From: Bacteroidales bacterium | Lineage (GTDB): Bacteria; Bacteroidota; Bacteroidia; Bacteroidales; UBA1715 | Direction of reading: 5' to 3' | Assembly (NCBI GenBank): GCA_031262005.1 | Contig: JAISIO010000063.1 | Location: 1-13,161, forward strand | DNA: 13,161 nt | Shown: one piece after another, positions 8,201-13,161 of the stretch | How positions within the stretch are numbered: position 1 is the first letter of the stretch | Layout of the letters: every line of letters begins with the position of its first letter | Notes under the pieces: model-generated | Database searches by the model: none | The model's input: the letters and a program-made list of their open reading frames with translations, nothing else | What the model was told of the DNA's origin: nothing | Position numbers and translations under genes: made by a program

Positions 8201-11200
8201 ACATGGAATGCTCTCGCAGGACTTAATTCTAATAAAAATACCGATTTATGGACGGGCACAGAATTGACCGCCACCGAAAGTTGGGATATAAATACCGCAG
8301 GACTTGCTGCCGGACGCTACGAAATTAGCGTGCAAGTGCAAGATACCGATAACGCAAATAGAGTAATAGCCGAAACGGATATACAACTCGTAGTTCATCC
8401 GTTGCCTGTGATAACAGTAACTCACGCTGAAACCTGTGTGGGCAATGCTGCTACGCTTACCGCAACCGGTGCCGGAACAGGCGGTAGCTATGTGTGGCAA
8501 AAACTGATTTCGGGAACGCCAACCGATGCGCCATGGAACGACAATGAAACGGGTGTTACAACACACGAACTTACGGTAAATCCGGCAAATGCAACAGCAA
8601 ACTCCATTACCTATACGTATGTAGTTACCGCAACCGATGCAAAAGGCTGTAAAGATACGGCTCATGCAACACTCACAGTCAATCCCTTGCCCGATGTAAC
8701 TATTTCAACAACTGCAAGCCCAATTTGTGAAGGCGATGACGCTACCTTAGAATTTAACGTTACTGTTGGCAAACCTGATTTTACGATAGAATATTGGGAA
8801 GGAACAACAAAAGTTACTAAAACAGTAACTACGCCGCCAAATCCATATACGTTTACCGTTACCCCAAGTGTAACAACTATTTACGATATAGAAAAAATAA
8901 CCGATGCAAACGGTTGCGTTACCACTTATAACAATACCAACAAGGTAGAAGTGCAAGTAACGCCCAATCCGTCGGCAACTATTTCTTCCACTCAAATTGA
9001 GATGTGCTATGCCGAAGGCACATATCAATTACAGTCGGTTACCGCCAATGGAACTATTGAGTGGACAATGAATCCCGCATGGGGAAGTTTGGACGATGCT
9101 ACTATAAACAATCCGATTTACATACCCGGAACCTTTGCCGCTGATGAATTATTCAAAGAAATAGTGTTTACACTTACGGTTGAAAATACCGAATGTCCGC
9201 CGGTAAGTGAAATATTTATTTTTACCGTATACGATAATCCGGTGGCTGAAATTAATAATACTGCCGGCGATAAAATTTGCGTTGGATCCGAATATCAGTT
9301 GGAAGCAAAATCGACTACCAAAGGCGGTGCTCTTCAATGGTTGCACAATGGCGAAGGCACGTGGAAAGGTAGTAATGACATAGAAAATCCGGTATATGTT
9401 TCGCACGCCGACGATGCCGGTAAAACCATTACCTTTACTCTTGTTGCAAATAATGGCGTGTGTGTCAATGACTCTGCCGACTATCAATTGCAGGTAGTGC
9501 CTTTGCCCGAAGTGGAAATTACTACGCTTGATGCCAATAATACCATTTGTATTGAAGTCGGTGGTGTGAAAAACACGTTTGACCTAACGGCAACAATAGC
9601 AAATGTAGATGATATACAGTGGACTATGAATCCTGTGTGGGGTAGTTTCGATGATGCTACAAGCCTCACTCCGGTGTACACTCCCGGCGATTTTGCAGCA
9701 GGCGAAATTTCTCCGAAATCGGTGGAATTTACCGTAACAGGCAAAAATAATGAATGTTCCGATGAAGCCACAGACACCTACGAATTGATAATTCACAACA
9801 CACCAACAGTTACAATGGATAATGCCGCAGCCGAAAGCAAAGTGTGTGATGCAGTTGCCGGAACATCGGAAATTCAATTGAAATCAACCGTTGCCAATGG
9901 CTCCGTTACATGGACACACAACGGCAGTGGCACGTGGAAAAATGCTGTAAACGATATAGACGACCCAGTGTATATTGTAGGAGCAACTGATGTATATAAC
10001 ACCGTAATTTTTACCGCTACGGTAAGCAATGGCGTTTGTGCCGATGCAAGCGATAGTTTCGAGGTATTTATTTCACAAAATCCGAACACCGAAGCACAAG
10101 TTACCCTCGAAGCATGTATTGACGATGTGCATGAATACAGTGTAAACATTGTGCCCGGCAGCTCGTGGGAATTGGTGCAAACGGCAAGTGGGGTAGTGCT
10201 GTATTCTTCGGTAACGCCAAATGCGGCATGGTCGCAAAGCGGAAACATCATTACCTTTACCAACGATGCGAATGATTACTTTAAAACAGGAAGAGCAGGT
10301 AAAACATACACGTTTAAAAATAAAGCAACAAAAGCCGGCGATGCAACTGTGTTCTGCGACTACGAACAAGCAGTTAGTATTCCCGAAGGAGGTGCGTGCG
10401 TAGATGTGGAAAAATCAGCCAACAATGCCGAAATAGAAATTGGCGACCAAGGCGTGTATACCATTACCGTAACCAACGACGATCCGCTTGGCAATGATGT
10501 AAAAAATCTTGTATTAAACGATAAATTGCCTGCCGGAATGCGCTATATTTCTCATGTGCCTGCCGCAGCAAATTATGATGCCGGAAGCGGCGATTGGGTT
10601 ATTGGCGATTTGGCTTTCGGCGCAACTGCCACACTCGAAATTACCGTGCAAAACGAAAGTGCGTATGGCGAAGAAATTACCAATACCGCATGGGTTAAAG
10701 AACGCAACACTTCGGTGTGGAACACTCCCGACGACCACAAAGAAGACGATTGTGTGAATGCTTGTGCAAATTCTGCTAATCCGGCGCAGTGTGTCGCACT
10801 GTGTGAAAAGTCGCCACTTGTAGATACGTCTGTTGTGAAAGTAAATTCAAAACTGACCGTAGAATTACTTGTGGACGAAATGTGTGAAAGCGAAAAAGCC
10901 ATTGGTACCGATATTACGGCGAGAGTAACGTGTGAAGAATTACTCCCAACTAATCCGTGTACGTACACCAATATTAATTTCGATTGGACTTTCCCTACCG
11001 GAATTACTGAGACGCTGAAAGCAGGACTTGTGAAACCTACCACTGATTCTATATACACCATAAAACCTGCAACCTACGGTAATTACACCATTGCGGTAAA
11101 AGTGCTCGATGCAAGTAATGCTAATAAAGAAATAGCAAGCGACGAAGTAACATTTGTGGTGCACCAATTGCCGCAAATTACGGTAAACACCGACAATACA

Positions 11201-13161
11201 CTGACGGTATGCAGCGAAGTTGATGGATTATTAACCGCAACGGGAGCCGACAGTTATACGTGGGCTATGAAAGACGGTTCGCAGTTGCACGGCTTAACAG
11301 CAAATGCCTCAGGCGATAAAGCTACGGTACATTTGAGCAATCCGCCCTACGCACAAGTTATCTATACCGTTACCGGAAAAGATAATACCACCACTTGTGA
11401 AAACACACAAGATGTTACGGTTACGGTTAATCCGTTGCCAACGGTTGCACTGAGTATCAATGCCGGTGCAAGCAATGCTATTTGCGAAGGCGAATCTACC
11501 GAATTGAAATTTGAGTTTACCGGAACACCGGCTTTTACCATTACCGGAACAAATATTCCAAATTCACCTATTGCGGGAATCACTCAAAATCCATTTATAT
11601 TGCAAGTAAGTCCTACTCAAAATACAACCTACACGGTTACTTCGGTGAGCGATAATAATTGTACACACGATGTGAGTGCCGACGCAATTTCAGTATCTAT
11701 TACCGTTACTCCAAAACCGGAAGCCGACATTACCAACGCACCCGGAGGCGAAGTGTGTGTGTCGGGAGCTAATAGCACCTTCCAATTGCAGTCAGCCACA
11801 AGGAATGGAACTATTCTGTGGTCGCACAATGGCGCAGGCTCATTGTCGTCCAACACAAGTGCCAACCCTGTGTATACGCCGGGAGCTGCCGATGCTGGCA
11901 AAACAATTACAATTACGCTTACCGTGAGTAACCCCGATTGTCCGCCGGCAACCGATACGTATAGCCTGCGCTGTAATCAAAATCCTACGGCAAACATTAG
12001 CTTAGATGCCTATTGCGATAATTCATATTGGACGGAAGACCCTATTGCCCTATCGGGAAATGCGGGCAGCGGAACGCCTGCGTATTCTCATAAGTGGTCG
12101 GTGAGTGCAGGAACTCTTACGCCGAATAATACTGCTGCAAATCCAACGTTGAAATTTGCTGCGGCGCAACGTAATGTAACTATTAACTACGAAGTTACCG
12201 ACTCAAAAGGTTGTAAAGCTACCGATACGGAAACTATTGACGTGCAAGCAGTACCAAAAATTGAAATCGGAGGCGATAAACCATTATGTAAAGGCGAAGA
12301 CGGCAACGGCTCGTATCATTTACTAACCGACTACGTGTTCCCTGTGGGCACGCAATTTCAGTGGAGCACTGTGGTTGATGGCGTGGAAACACCGCGCGGA
12401 ACAACCTCAGTTCCTAACGTAACCATATTGTGGGGAAATACATTGACCTATCGTGCGCAAATTAAGGTGAAAATTATACCCCCAGCGTATGCAGCCGAAT
12501 GTACGCCGCCAATTGAAGCTCGTACCGAAGAATTTGGAATTTACGAAAAACCATTTGCAATTATTTCAGGTCCGTTACATGTCTGCGTGAACGATGTTAC
12601 CGAATATACTTTTATTAATCATGGTGTTCAAAAAGATAACACCACGTATACGTGGAATTTGACAAACGATTTAGGAACATTGTCTTCCAATAGAGATAAC
12701 TCTAAAGCAAGCATAGAATGGACACACGAGGGCATGGAACAAATTGAATTGAATATGGCGAATGGTGTGTGTAAAGAAACAGTAACCTACTTTGTTGAGG
12801 TACACCCACTGCCACAACCTGATTTTAGTTTCCAACCATCGGAAAAAGTGTATTTTCAAAATGAAAACTCCTATCGTTATCCCGATGAAATTTATCCGGG
12901 GAAAGAGGTGCAATTTATCAATGAAACACCACCATTCCTTACTCCGCTTAGTTTTCAATGGGATTTTGCAGGTGATGGAGTGTTCACCGAAAACACAAAT
13001 GATGTGAGCGACGACGTATTCTTTACCTACGACCAAGCAGGCGATTACACTGCACAACTGAACGTGGTAGATCAGCAATGGGGCTGTAGAAATACAATAA
13101 GCAAACCTATTCACGTGGGCGAAAATCCAAATTGTGGTTTGACCTTCCCGAACGCATTTAC
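2189..13161 (+). CDS. Giant multidomain T9SS type B surface protein / adhesin (3' end beyond window)
   Basis: One frame runs without a stop from the ATG at 2189 to the window edge: 3,657 codons plus two bases. Approximate order by residue: signal peptide (1-32); Ig-like domains (143-351); G-N-W-S-x5-W opening and beta-solenoid region (358-659); Ig-like domains with a YVR motif (666-1103); unassigned (1104-1227); jelly-roll domain (1228-1590); unassigned, Cys-containing (1591-1732); supermodule 1 with cap, DUF11 and Ig/PKD-like units (1733-2642); supermodule 2 (2643-3265); further Ig-like domains (3266-3541); PKD domain (3542-3644); and the first residues of a CHU_C type B sorting domain, CGLTFPNAFT. 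The protein should cross the inner membrane by Sec and the outer membrane by T9SS, then stay on the surface or be released. Composition is rich in Thr, Asn, Ala and Val with many paired Cys, as in extracellular beta-sandwich proteins. No catalytic domain was recognised; an adhesin or gliding-type role is inference. About 80 residues should remain downstream. Confidence 0.93.
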   Translation, partial: MELFTRVRKNSKCNVFRFVASVLLSVTVAFAAQGQVVPSTGGDGVMAVGTVTSCGAGSQFSFTTESWANTPWIFIEYNGAYIQDATGRALTGCKITDAAKWTGTANVFAIESTLGATSGQDIYVVVSDSEITFSFAAPLCGPKIKSISETSLGMTNCTGDAAFPTKTFTITGTNLNDPGIAITSDNPDVTFNGVATLEISKADGEAGLLVTVEYTGAVAPLAPATITCTALDGVAPDVKTIPLTIETIAAGVIKSNKATLALTYVTVSSPEEQTVTIEGLCLSDPITVKAPTDFQVSSDGTTFAPTATLPAAGGTLYVRIDPTLTAPASPTGNITLESGTVTETIALTGDVLDKASETFYFTGTGNWSDLSKWKTGTVDCSNGSGGTPATMLPTAVDDVIVCNNNNSDVTLTVDTKAHCKSITIDAENKKLLVLIADGQSLTVVENVIATDENSAAGVELADNASLVVGGYMTLTHKNNAMTIPVGANASIDIAGNFSFTSSNGAISLPVSAGASFTVGGDFHIGANNGDAAFDINGTVAVGGNFSANTDGSNRAAITGTGTLKVTGNLTYGNGNNQGTWNAPSLTLDMSSGCGQTIAIDRTGGVTVGTFVQSAVCATNFTSSGAVNLIVSTYYDQNCNAVNLAEGVAGIDYASAQVVKDICVPTIVVSNPVPPTGLVDFTTCYSEASQAKTFQFHARALEGDVTVTAPAGYEISADNTTYDASLTYSPENIYNDIATKTVYVRLKSGGVPGTAMAGSIQLNTQNSTGGVQAISLTGEIASAQLLSPKADIYVESAACASEKSAPSSFEVQGSCIPVNITVSAEFEISLAADAGYAQTLNNVAHGTTVYVRTKANATLGKVTGTIQFFDSYGAKPLLDQFAVIGTVIGPTVQFNKTAVRLEETCVSSASDTSSFEVEILCSTNDVLIEIDNKFEVSKKAEGPFSSSVTVQPALGDKKVYVRTKATAPVGKNEGVIRATVVGNGNYTEIAVSGIVTGGEIIVREDPLYVGAYVLGNGPSLDKALSVEAVCLNTDDIALTLGNANFTVDNTTIASPHTGTVNLQLAKGLAVGEYTGTLTLKAKAADGVTDVATTIGLTGKVIANDCAAMTAQEALTKIQITAVNVTSSKFKLNAKEYQIAQGDEINIFDAIPAECYSMELEKQTLDITATDWQPAFVTPATCGANKCFNFIPEEGAKYRIRYRNDITGESVYSTDILVRVHYKCNCENEQTLFFDDFGNFSDSRSYVSSEGKAYTNEIGAKLISDYAAPDPNEFVKNHFYRFDAEIDEAEYLRNFIPTPPFSTLTAAQKTGLRECTNVWSPSSCTYGINYTSAACTLDWSVVCNKTAGLVESNGDQSEDATRICNNPLNINLEAWSTDKLTGTPTEYNFTKRIADGTYALITNPDNFDGRGDSGKSNDYWDGTDHTGNANGAMLFVNIDRCGADKIIYERDVDLGCTALQNGANIVFSAYINNAVKKLTDAQLALQANLEDLNALVGMTTLPAPVNVRLDLIDNDPQSAKFGQTIAAISSGDIIVRSGTDGTSSWANLSWKFPVESSRYKIQVTNNTEGGLGNDILIDDISLTICYPQIKLDISRTEESTEKIKLVCDTSASIPLIALPFDDVSVITDFIPDPYFQFQYCLDGGDCGNKLSPDWKNYGEVLHFTDNTQLELKASDPTFKGEVQWRVTAAERPEMFPNIFDGSLAQPSCSDLYAMSDTYIIRFMPNENKDKTLTGCIGDFTSFTMNIPHDFTGVAYPEWQLVDGSGTVIYSSSDAAPVDWTVNNGVITFDAAVKNSALENPLKITDAEQVYTFKAIAPTADNCGYENTVTLAAGGWCLELDKSADEGEINFEDNNVYTITVENTDTKDVTNIVVEDVLPAYMTYVSHTQTHGTYTQAIGEWVIGTLASGATATLVITVKNAGGQGSEIVNTAWVKERNTSVWNVPDDHCTGASCSPLIDTSVVKIISPVSVVLAIPSELCLGDAQTTVTATATREQDDVFDNIQFVWTWNALAGLNSNKNTDLWTGTELTATESWDINTAGLAAGRYEISVQVQDTDNANRVIAETDIQLVVHPLPVITVTHAETCVGNAATLTATGAGTGGSYVWQKLISGTPTDAPWNDNETGVTTHELTVNPANATANSITYTYVVTATDAKGCKDTAHATLTVNPLPDVTISTTASPICEGDDATLEFNVTVGKPDFTIEYWEGTTKVTKTVTTPPNPYTFTVTPSVTTIYDIEKITDANGCVTTYNNTNKVEVQVTPNPSATISSTQIEMCYAEGTYQLQSVTANGTIEWTMNPAWGSLDDATINNPIYIPGTFAADELFKEIVFTLTVENTECPPVSEIFIFTVYDNPVAEINNTAGDKICVGSEYQLEAKSTTKGGALQWLHNGEGTWKGSNDIENPVYVSHADDAGKTITFTLVANNGVCVNDSADYQLQVVPLPEVEITTLDANNTICIEVGGVKNTFDLTATIANVDDIQWTMNPVWGSFDDATSLTPVYTPGDFAAGEISPKSVEFTVTGKNNECSDEATDTYELIIHNTPTVTMDNAAAESKVCDAVAGTSEIQLKSTVANGSVTWTHNGSGTWKNAVNDIDDPVYIVGATDVYNTVIFTATVSNGVCADASDSFEVFISQNPNTEAQVTLEACIDDVHEYSVNIVPGSSWELVQTASGVVLYSSVTPNAAWSQSGNIITFTNDANDYFKTGRAGKTYTFKNKATKAGDATVFCDYEQAVSIPEGGACVDVEKSANNAEIEIGDQGVYTITVTNDDPLGNDVKNLVLNDKLPAGMRYISHVPAAANYDAGSGDWVIGDLAFGATATLEITVQNESAYGEEITNTAWVKERNTSVWNTPDDHKEDDCVNACANSANPAQCVALCEKSPLVDTSVVKVNSKLTVELLVDEMCESEKAIGTDITARVTCEELLPTNPCTYTNINFDWTFPTGITETLKAGLVKPTTDSIYTIKPATYGNYTIAVKVLDASNANKEIASDEVTFVVHQLPQITVNTDNTLTVCSEVDGLLTATGADSYTWAMKDGSQLHGLTANASGDKATVHLSNPPYAQVIYTVTGKDNTTTCENTQDVTVTVNPLPTVALSINAGASNAICEGESTELKFEFTGTPAFTITGTNIPNSPIAGITQNPFILQVSPTQNTTYTVTSVSDNNCTHDVSADAISVSITVTPKPEADITNAPGGEVCVSGANSTFQLQSATRNGTILWSHNGAGSLSSNTSANPVYTPGAADAGKTITITLTVSNPDCPPATDTYSLRCNQNPTANISLDAYCDNSYWTEDPIALSGNAGSGTPAYSHKWSVSAGTLTPNNTAANPTLKFAAAQRNVTINYEVTDSKGCKATDTETIDVQAVPKIEIGGDKPLCKGEDGNGSYHLLTDYVFPVGTQFQWSTVVDGVETPRGTTSVPNVTILWGNTLTYRAQIKVKIIPPAYAAECTPPIEARTEEFGIYEKPFAIISGPLHVCVNDVTEYTFINHGVQKDNTTYTWNLTNDLGTLSSNRDNSKASIEWTHEGMEQIELNMANGVCKETVTYFVEVHPLPQPDFSFQPSEKVYFQNENSYRYPDEIYPGKEVQFINETPPFLTPLSFQWDFAGDGVFTENTNDVSDDVFFTYDQAGDYTAQLNVVDQQWGCRNTISKPIHVGENPNCGLTFPNAF
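2942..3240 (+). repeat. Ig-like domain with YVR motif, first copy
   Basis: Residues 252-351 of the giant protein. The order is a VTIEG strand, APTDFQVSSDG, a TLYVRIDP strand and a closing IALTGD. The same order, with APAGYEIS / TVYVR / ISLTG variants, returns at 4184-5497. A more divergent beta-sandwich domain precedes it at about 2615-2935 (TFTITGTNLNDPGIAITS). Confidence 0.6.
3262..4165 (+). repeat. Beta-solenoid-like region with a 23-25-residue ladder
   Basis: Residues 358-659. The region opens with GTGNWSDLSKW and a P-x6-D-V-I-V segment, a pattern common at the start of such regions in Bacteroidota surface proteins. The motif (V/I)-x-G-(N/D/Y)-(F/L/M) then recurs at 3590 (VGGYM), 3665 (IAGNF), 3740 (VGGDF), 3809 (VGGNF) and 3881 (VTGNL), i.e. 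spacings of 75, 75, 69 and 72 bp. That matches one turn of a right-handed beta-helix. No catalytic residues of a polysaccharide lyase were recognised, so a structural stalk or binding face is more likely. Confidence 0.6.
4184..5497 (+). repeat. Array of four Ig-like domains with V-YVR motif
   Basis: Residues 666-1103, units at about 4184-4522, 4523-4846, 4850-5176 and 5177-5497. The first three share a Cys near the start, an F-E-(V/I)-S core, then VYVR(T/L)K and a closing (V/I)-x-G. The fourth is divergent: it lacks YVR but keeps the final IGLTGKV. VYVRTKA occurs in units two and three, where the DNA shares GTATATGTGCG (about 4730 and 5062) while nearby third positions differ, so this is an old duplication. 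Confidence 0.6.
5870..6955 (+). other. Jelly-roll (carbohydrate-binding-like) domain of the giant protein
   Basis: Residues 1228-1589. It begins LFFDDFGNFSDSRSYV, carries DG-x-YALI, then W-x-G-T-D-H-T-G-N-x-N-G-A-M-L-F-V-N, an IYERDV strand with a Cys, FSAYINN, NVRLDLID and GGLGNDILIDDISL with a closing C-Y-P. This series matches a jelly-roll domain found in many Bacteroidota surface proteins, often read as carbohydrate- or Ca2+-binding. Two insertions are unusual: a Cys-rich segment (about 6100-6300) and a helix-forming segment after FSAYINN (6602-6691). Confidence 0.6.
7385..8077 (+). repeat. Supermodule copy 1: cap domain plus DUF11 domain
   Basis: The cap begins CIGDFTSFTMNI at 7385. The DUF11 domain (conserved repeat domain of surface proteins) begins at Cys 7688 with LELDKSAD, then VYTITVEN, VEDVLPAYMTYVSH, GEWVIGTLASGATATL and ends NTAWVKERNTSVWN-x-PDDH (7967-8023) followed by LIDTSVVK. 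The second copy lies about 2.7 kb downstream. DUF11 domains are Ig-like stalk modules of bacterial surface proteins. Confidence 0.8.
8078..8968 (+). repeat. Three Ig-like domains of supermodule copy 1
   Basis: Domain a (8078-8407) ends RYEISVQVQDTDNANR...VVHPLP; domain b (8408-8689) has CVGNAATLTATGAG...SYVW and ends TVNPLP; domain c (8690-8968) has ICEGDDATLEFNVT and ends VTPNP. The Cys-x-G-x3-L-x-A pattern and P-x-P linkers are characteristic of Bacteroidota Ig/PKD-like repeats. Each has a counterpart in the same order at 10850-11716. Confidence 0.7.
8969..10081 (+). repeat. Four PKD-like units in A-B-A-B order
   Basis: Units start at 8969, 9239, 9506 and 9803 (90, 89, 99 and 93 residues). 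Each has an early Cys, a central Trp, N-P-x-Y or equivalent, a T-F-T-(L/A/V)-x-V strand and a late Cys. Units 1 and 3 share WTMNP-x-WGS-x-DDAT (9062 and 9620); units 2 and 4 share W-x-HNG-x-GTWK and (N/D)-D-I-(E/D)-(N/D)-P-V-Y (from 9338 and 9911). The pairs are offset by 558 and 573 bp, so a two-unit block was duplicated. Confidence 0.75.
10115..10849 (+). repeat. Supermodule copy 2: cap domain plus DUF11 domain
   Basis: The cap begins CIDDVHEYSVNI (10115). DUF11 starts at Cys 10397 with VDVEKSAN, then VYTITVTN, LNDKLPAGMRYISH, GDWVIGDLAFGATATL and NTAWVKERNTSVWN-x-PDDH (10682-10738). In this copy the segment before LVDTSVVK carries an inserted Cys-rich stretch with CVNAC and CVALC (about 10754-10807); copy 1 has only a short CTGASC there. 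Confidence 0.8.
10850..11983 (+). repeat. Ig/PKD-like domains of supermodule copy 2
   Basis: Domain a (10850-11173) contains NYTIAVKVLDASNANK and ends VVHQLP; domain b (11174-11440) has LLTATGADSYTW and ends TVNPLP; domain c (11441-11716) has ICEGESTELKFEFTG; the PKD-like unit (11717-11983) has W-S-HNGAGS and NPVYTPGAADAGKTI. The order is collinear with 8078-9238. Here only one PKD-like unit follows, against four in copy 1. Confidence 0.7.
11984..12811 (+). other. Three further Ig-like domains of the giant protein
   Basis: Residues 3266-3541, in three segments: about 11984-12250 (Cys near the start, HKWSVSAGTL, NYEVTDSKGCKATDT), 12251-12553 (PLCKGEDGNGSYHL, FQWSTV, then a Cys before the next linker) and 12554-12811 (HVCVNDVTEYTFIN, YTWNL, IEWTHEGMEQIEL, ending EVHPLP). 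They have the Cys/Trp Ig-like pattern but are more divergent than the units upstream. Confidence 0.55.
12812..13120 (+). other. PKD domain preceding the sorting domain
   Basis: Residues 3542-3644. It shows the classical PKD core: VQFINET, then FQWDFAGDGVF, then FTYDQAGDYTAQLNV-V-D and a final Cys before IHV. PKD domains immediately before the C-terminal sorting domain are common in T9SS cargo. Confidence 0.8.
13133..13161 (+). other. Start of CHU_C / T9SS type B sorting domain (cut by window edge)
   Basis: The last visible residues, CGLTFPNAFT, match the opening of the gliding-motility-associated C-terminal domain, which usually continues PNGDG-x-ND and runs about 80-90 residues to the protein end. 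This domain directs export and attachment through the type IX secretion system. Only about ten residues are visible, so the call rests on this motif and on its position after a PKD domain. Confidence 0.75.

Noticed and set aside
2189..13161. Possible phage tail-fibre, polymorphic toxin or RTX identity of the giant protein
   Set aside because: No RTX nonapeptides, no toxin-like C-terminal domain and no phage neighbours; the PKD domain and the FPNAFT ending favour a T9SS surface protein.
2189..13161. Bacteroidota O-glycosylation sequons D-(S/T)-(A/I/L/V/M/T) as a notable feature
   Set aside because: Only a few matches (DTA, DSA, DSI) were noticed in over 3,600 residues, which is not above expectation by eye.

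Overview
The window reads as chromosomal DNA of a Bacteroidota bacterium. Evidence: an enormous secreted protein built from Bacteroidota-type Ig/PKD-like modules whose last visible residues match the start of a type IX secretion (T9SS) type B C-terminal sorting domain; a TAnnTTTG promoter element; and no Shine-Dalgarno sequence before the genes. GC content looks moderate, with AT-rich intergenic DNA.

Layout. At 1-855 (+) is a UbiA-family membrane prenyltransferase, probably for quinone synthesis. At 861-952 is a 92-bp repeat element with 14-bp perfect terminal inverted repeats and an internal 33-bp period. It fills the gap to a convergent gene and supplies that gene's stop codon. At 950-1603 (-) is a LolD-type ABC ATPase, and 23 bp upstream of it is a DUF2442 protein (1627-1872, -); the two probably form a small operon. 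At 1873-2188 is a divergent, AT-rich intergenic region with a good promoter for the minus-strand pair and two inverted repeats in front of the giant gene.

From 2189 to the end of the window (13161) there is one uninterrupted plus-strand reading frame, 3,657 codons so far. I read it codon by codon and found no stop. It has a signal peptide, a series of Ig-like domains with a V-YVR motif, a beta-solenoid-like repeat, a jelly-roll domain of the type found in Bacteroidota surface proteins, two copies of a large supermodule (cap domain, DUF11 domain, four Ig/PKD-like domains), an alternating A-B-A-B array of PKD-like units, a classical PKD domain, and the first residues of a CHU_C/type B sorting domain cut by the window edge. 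It is most likely a cell-surface or released giant adhesin of about 3,740 residues. Its ligand cannot be read from the sequence.

The housekeeping-like genes on the left and the giant gene show no clear functional link. No tRNA, rRNA, CRISPR array or transposase gene was seen. The most notable points are the architecture and internal duplication history of the giant protein, and the repeat element abutting lolD.
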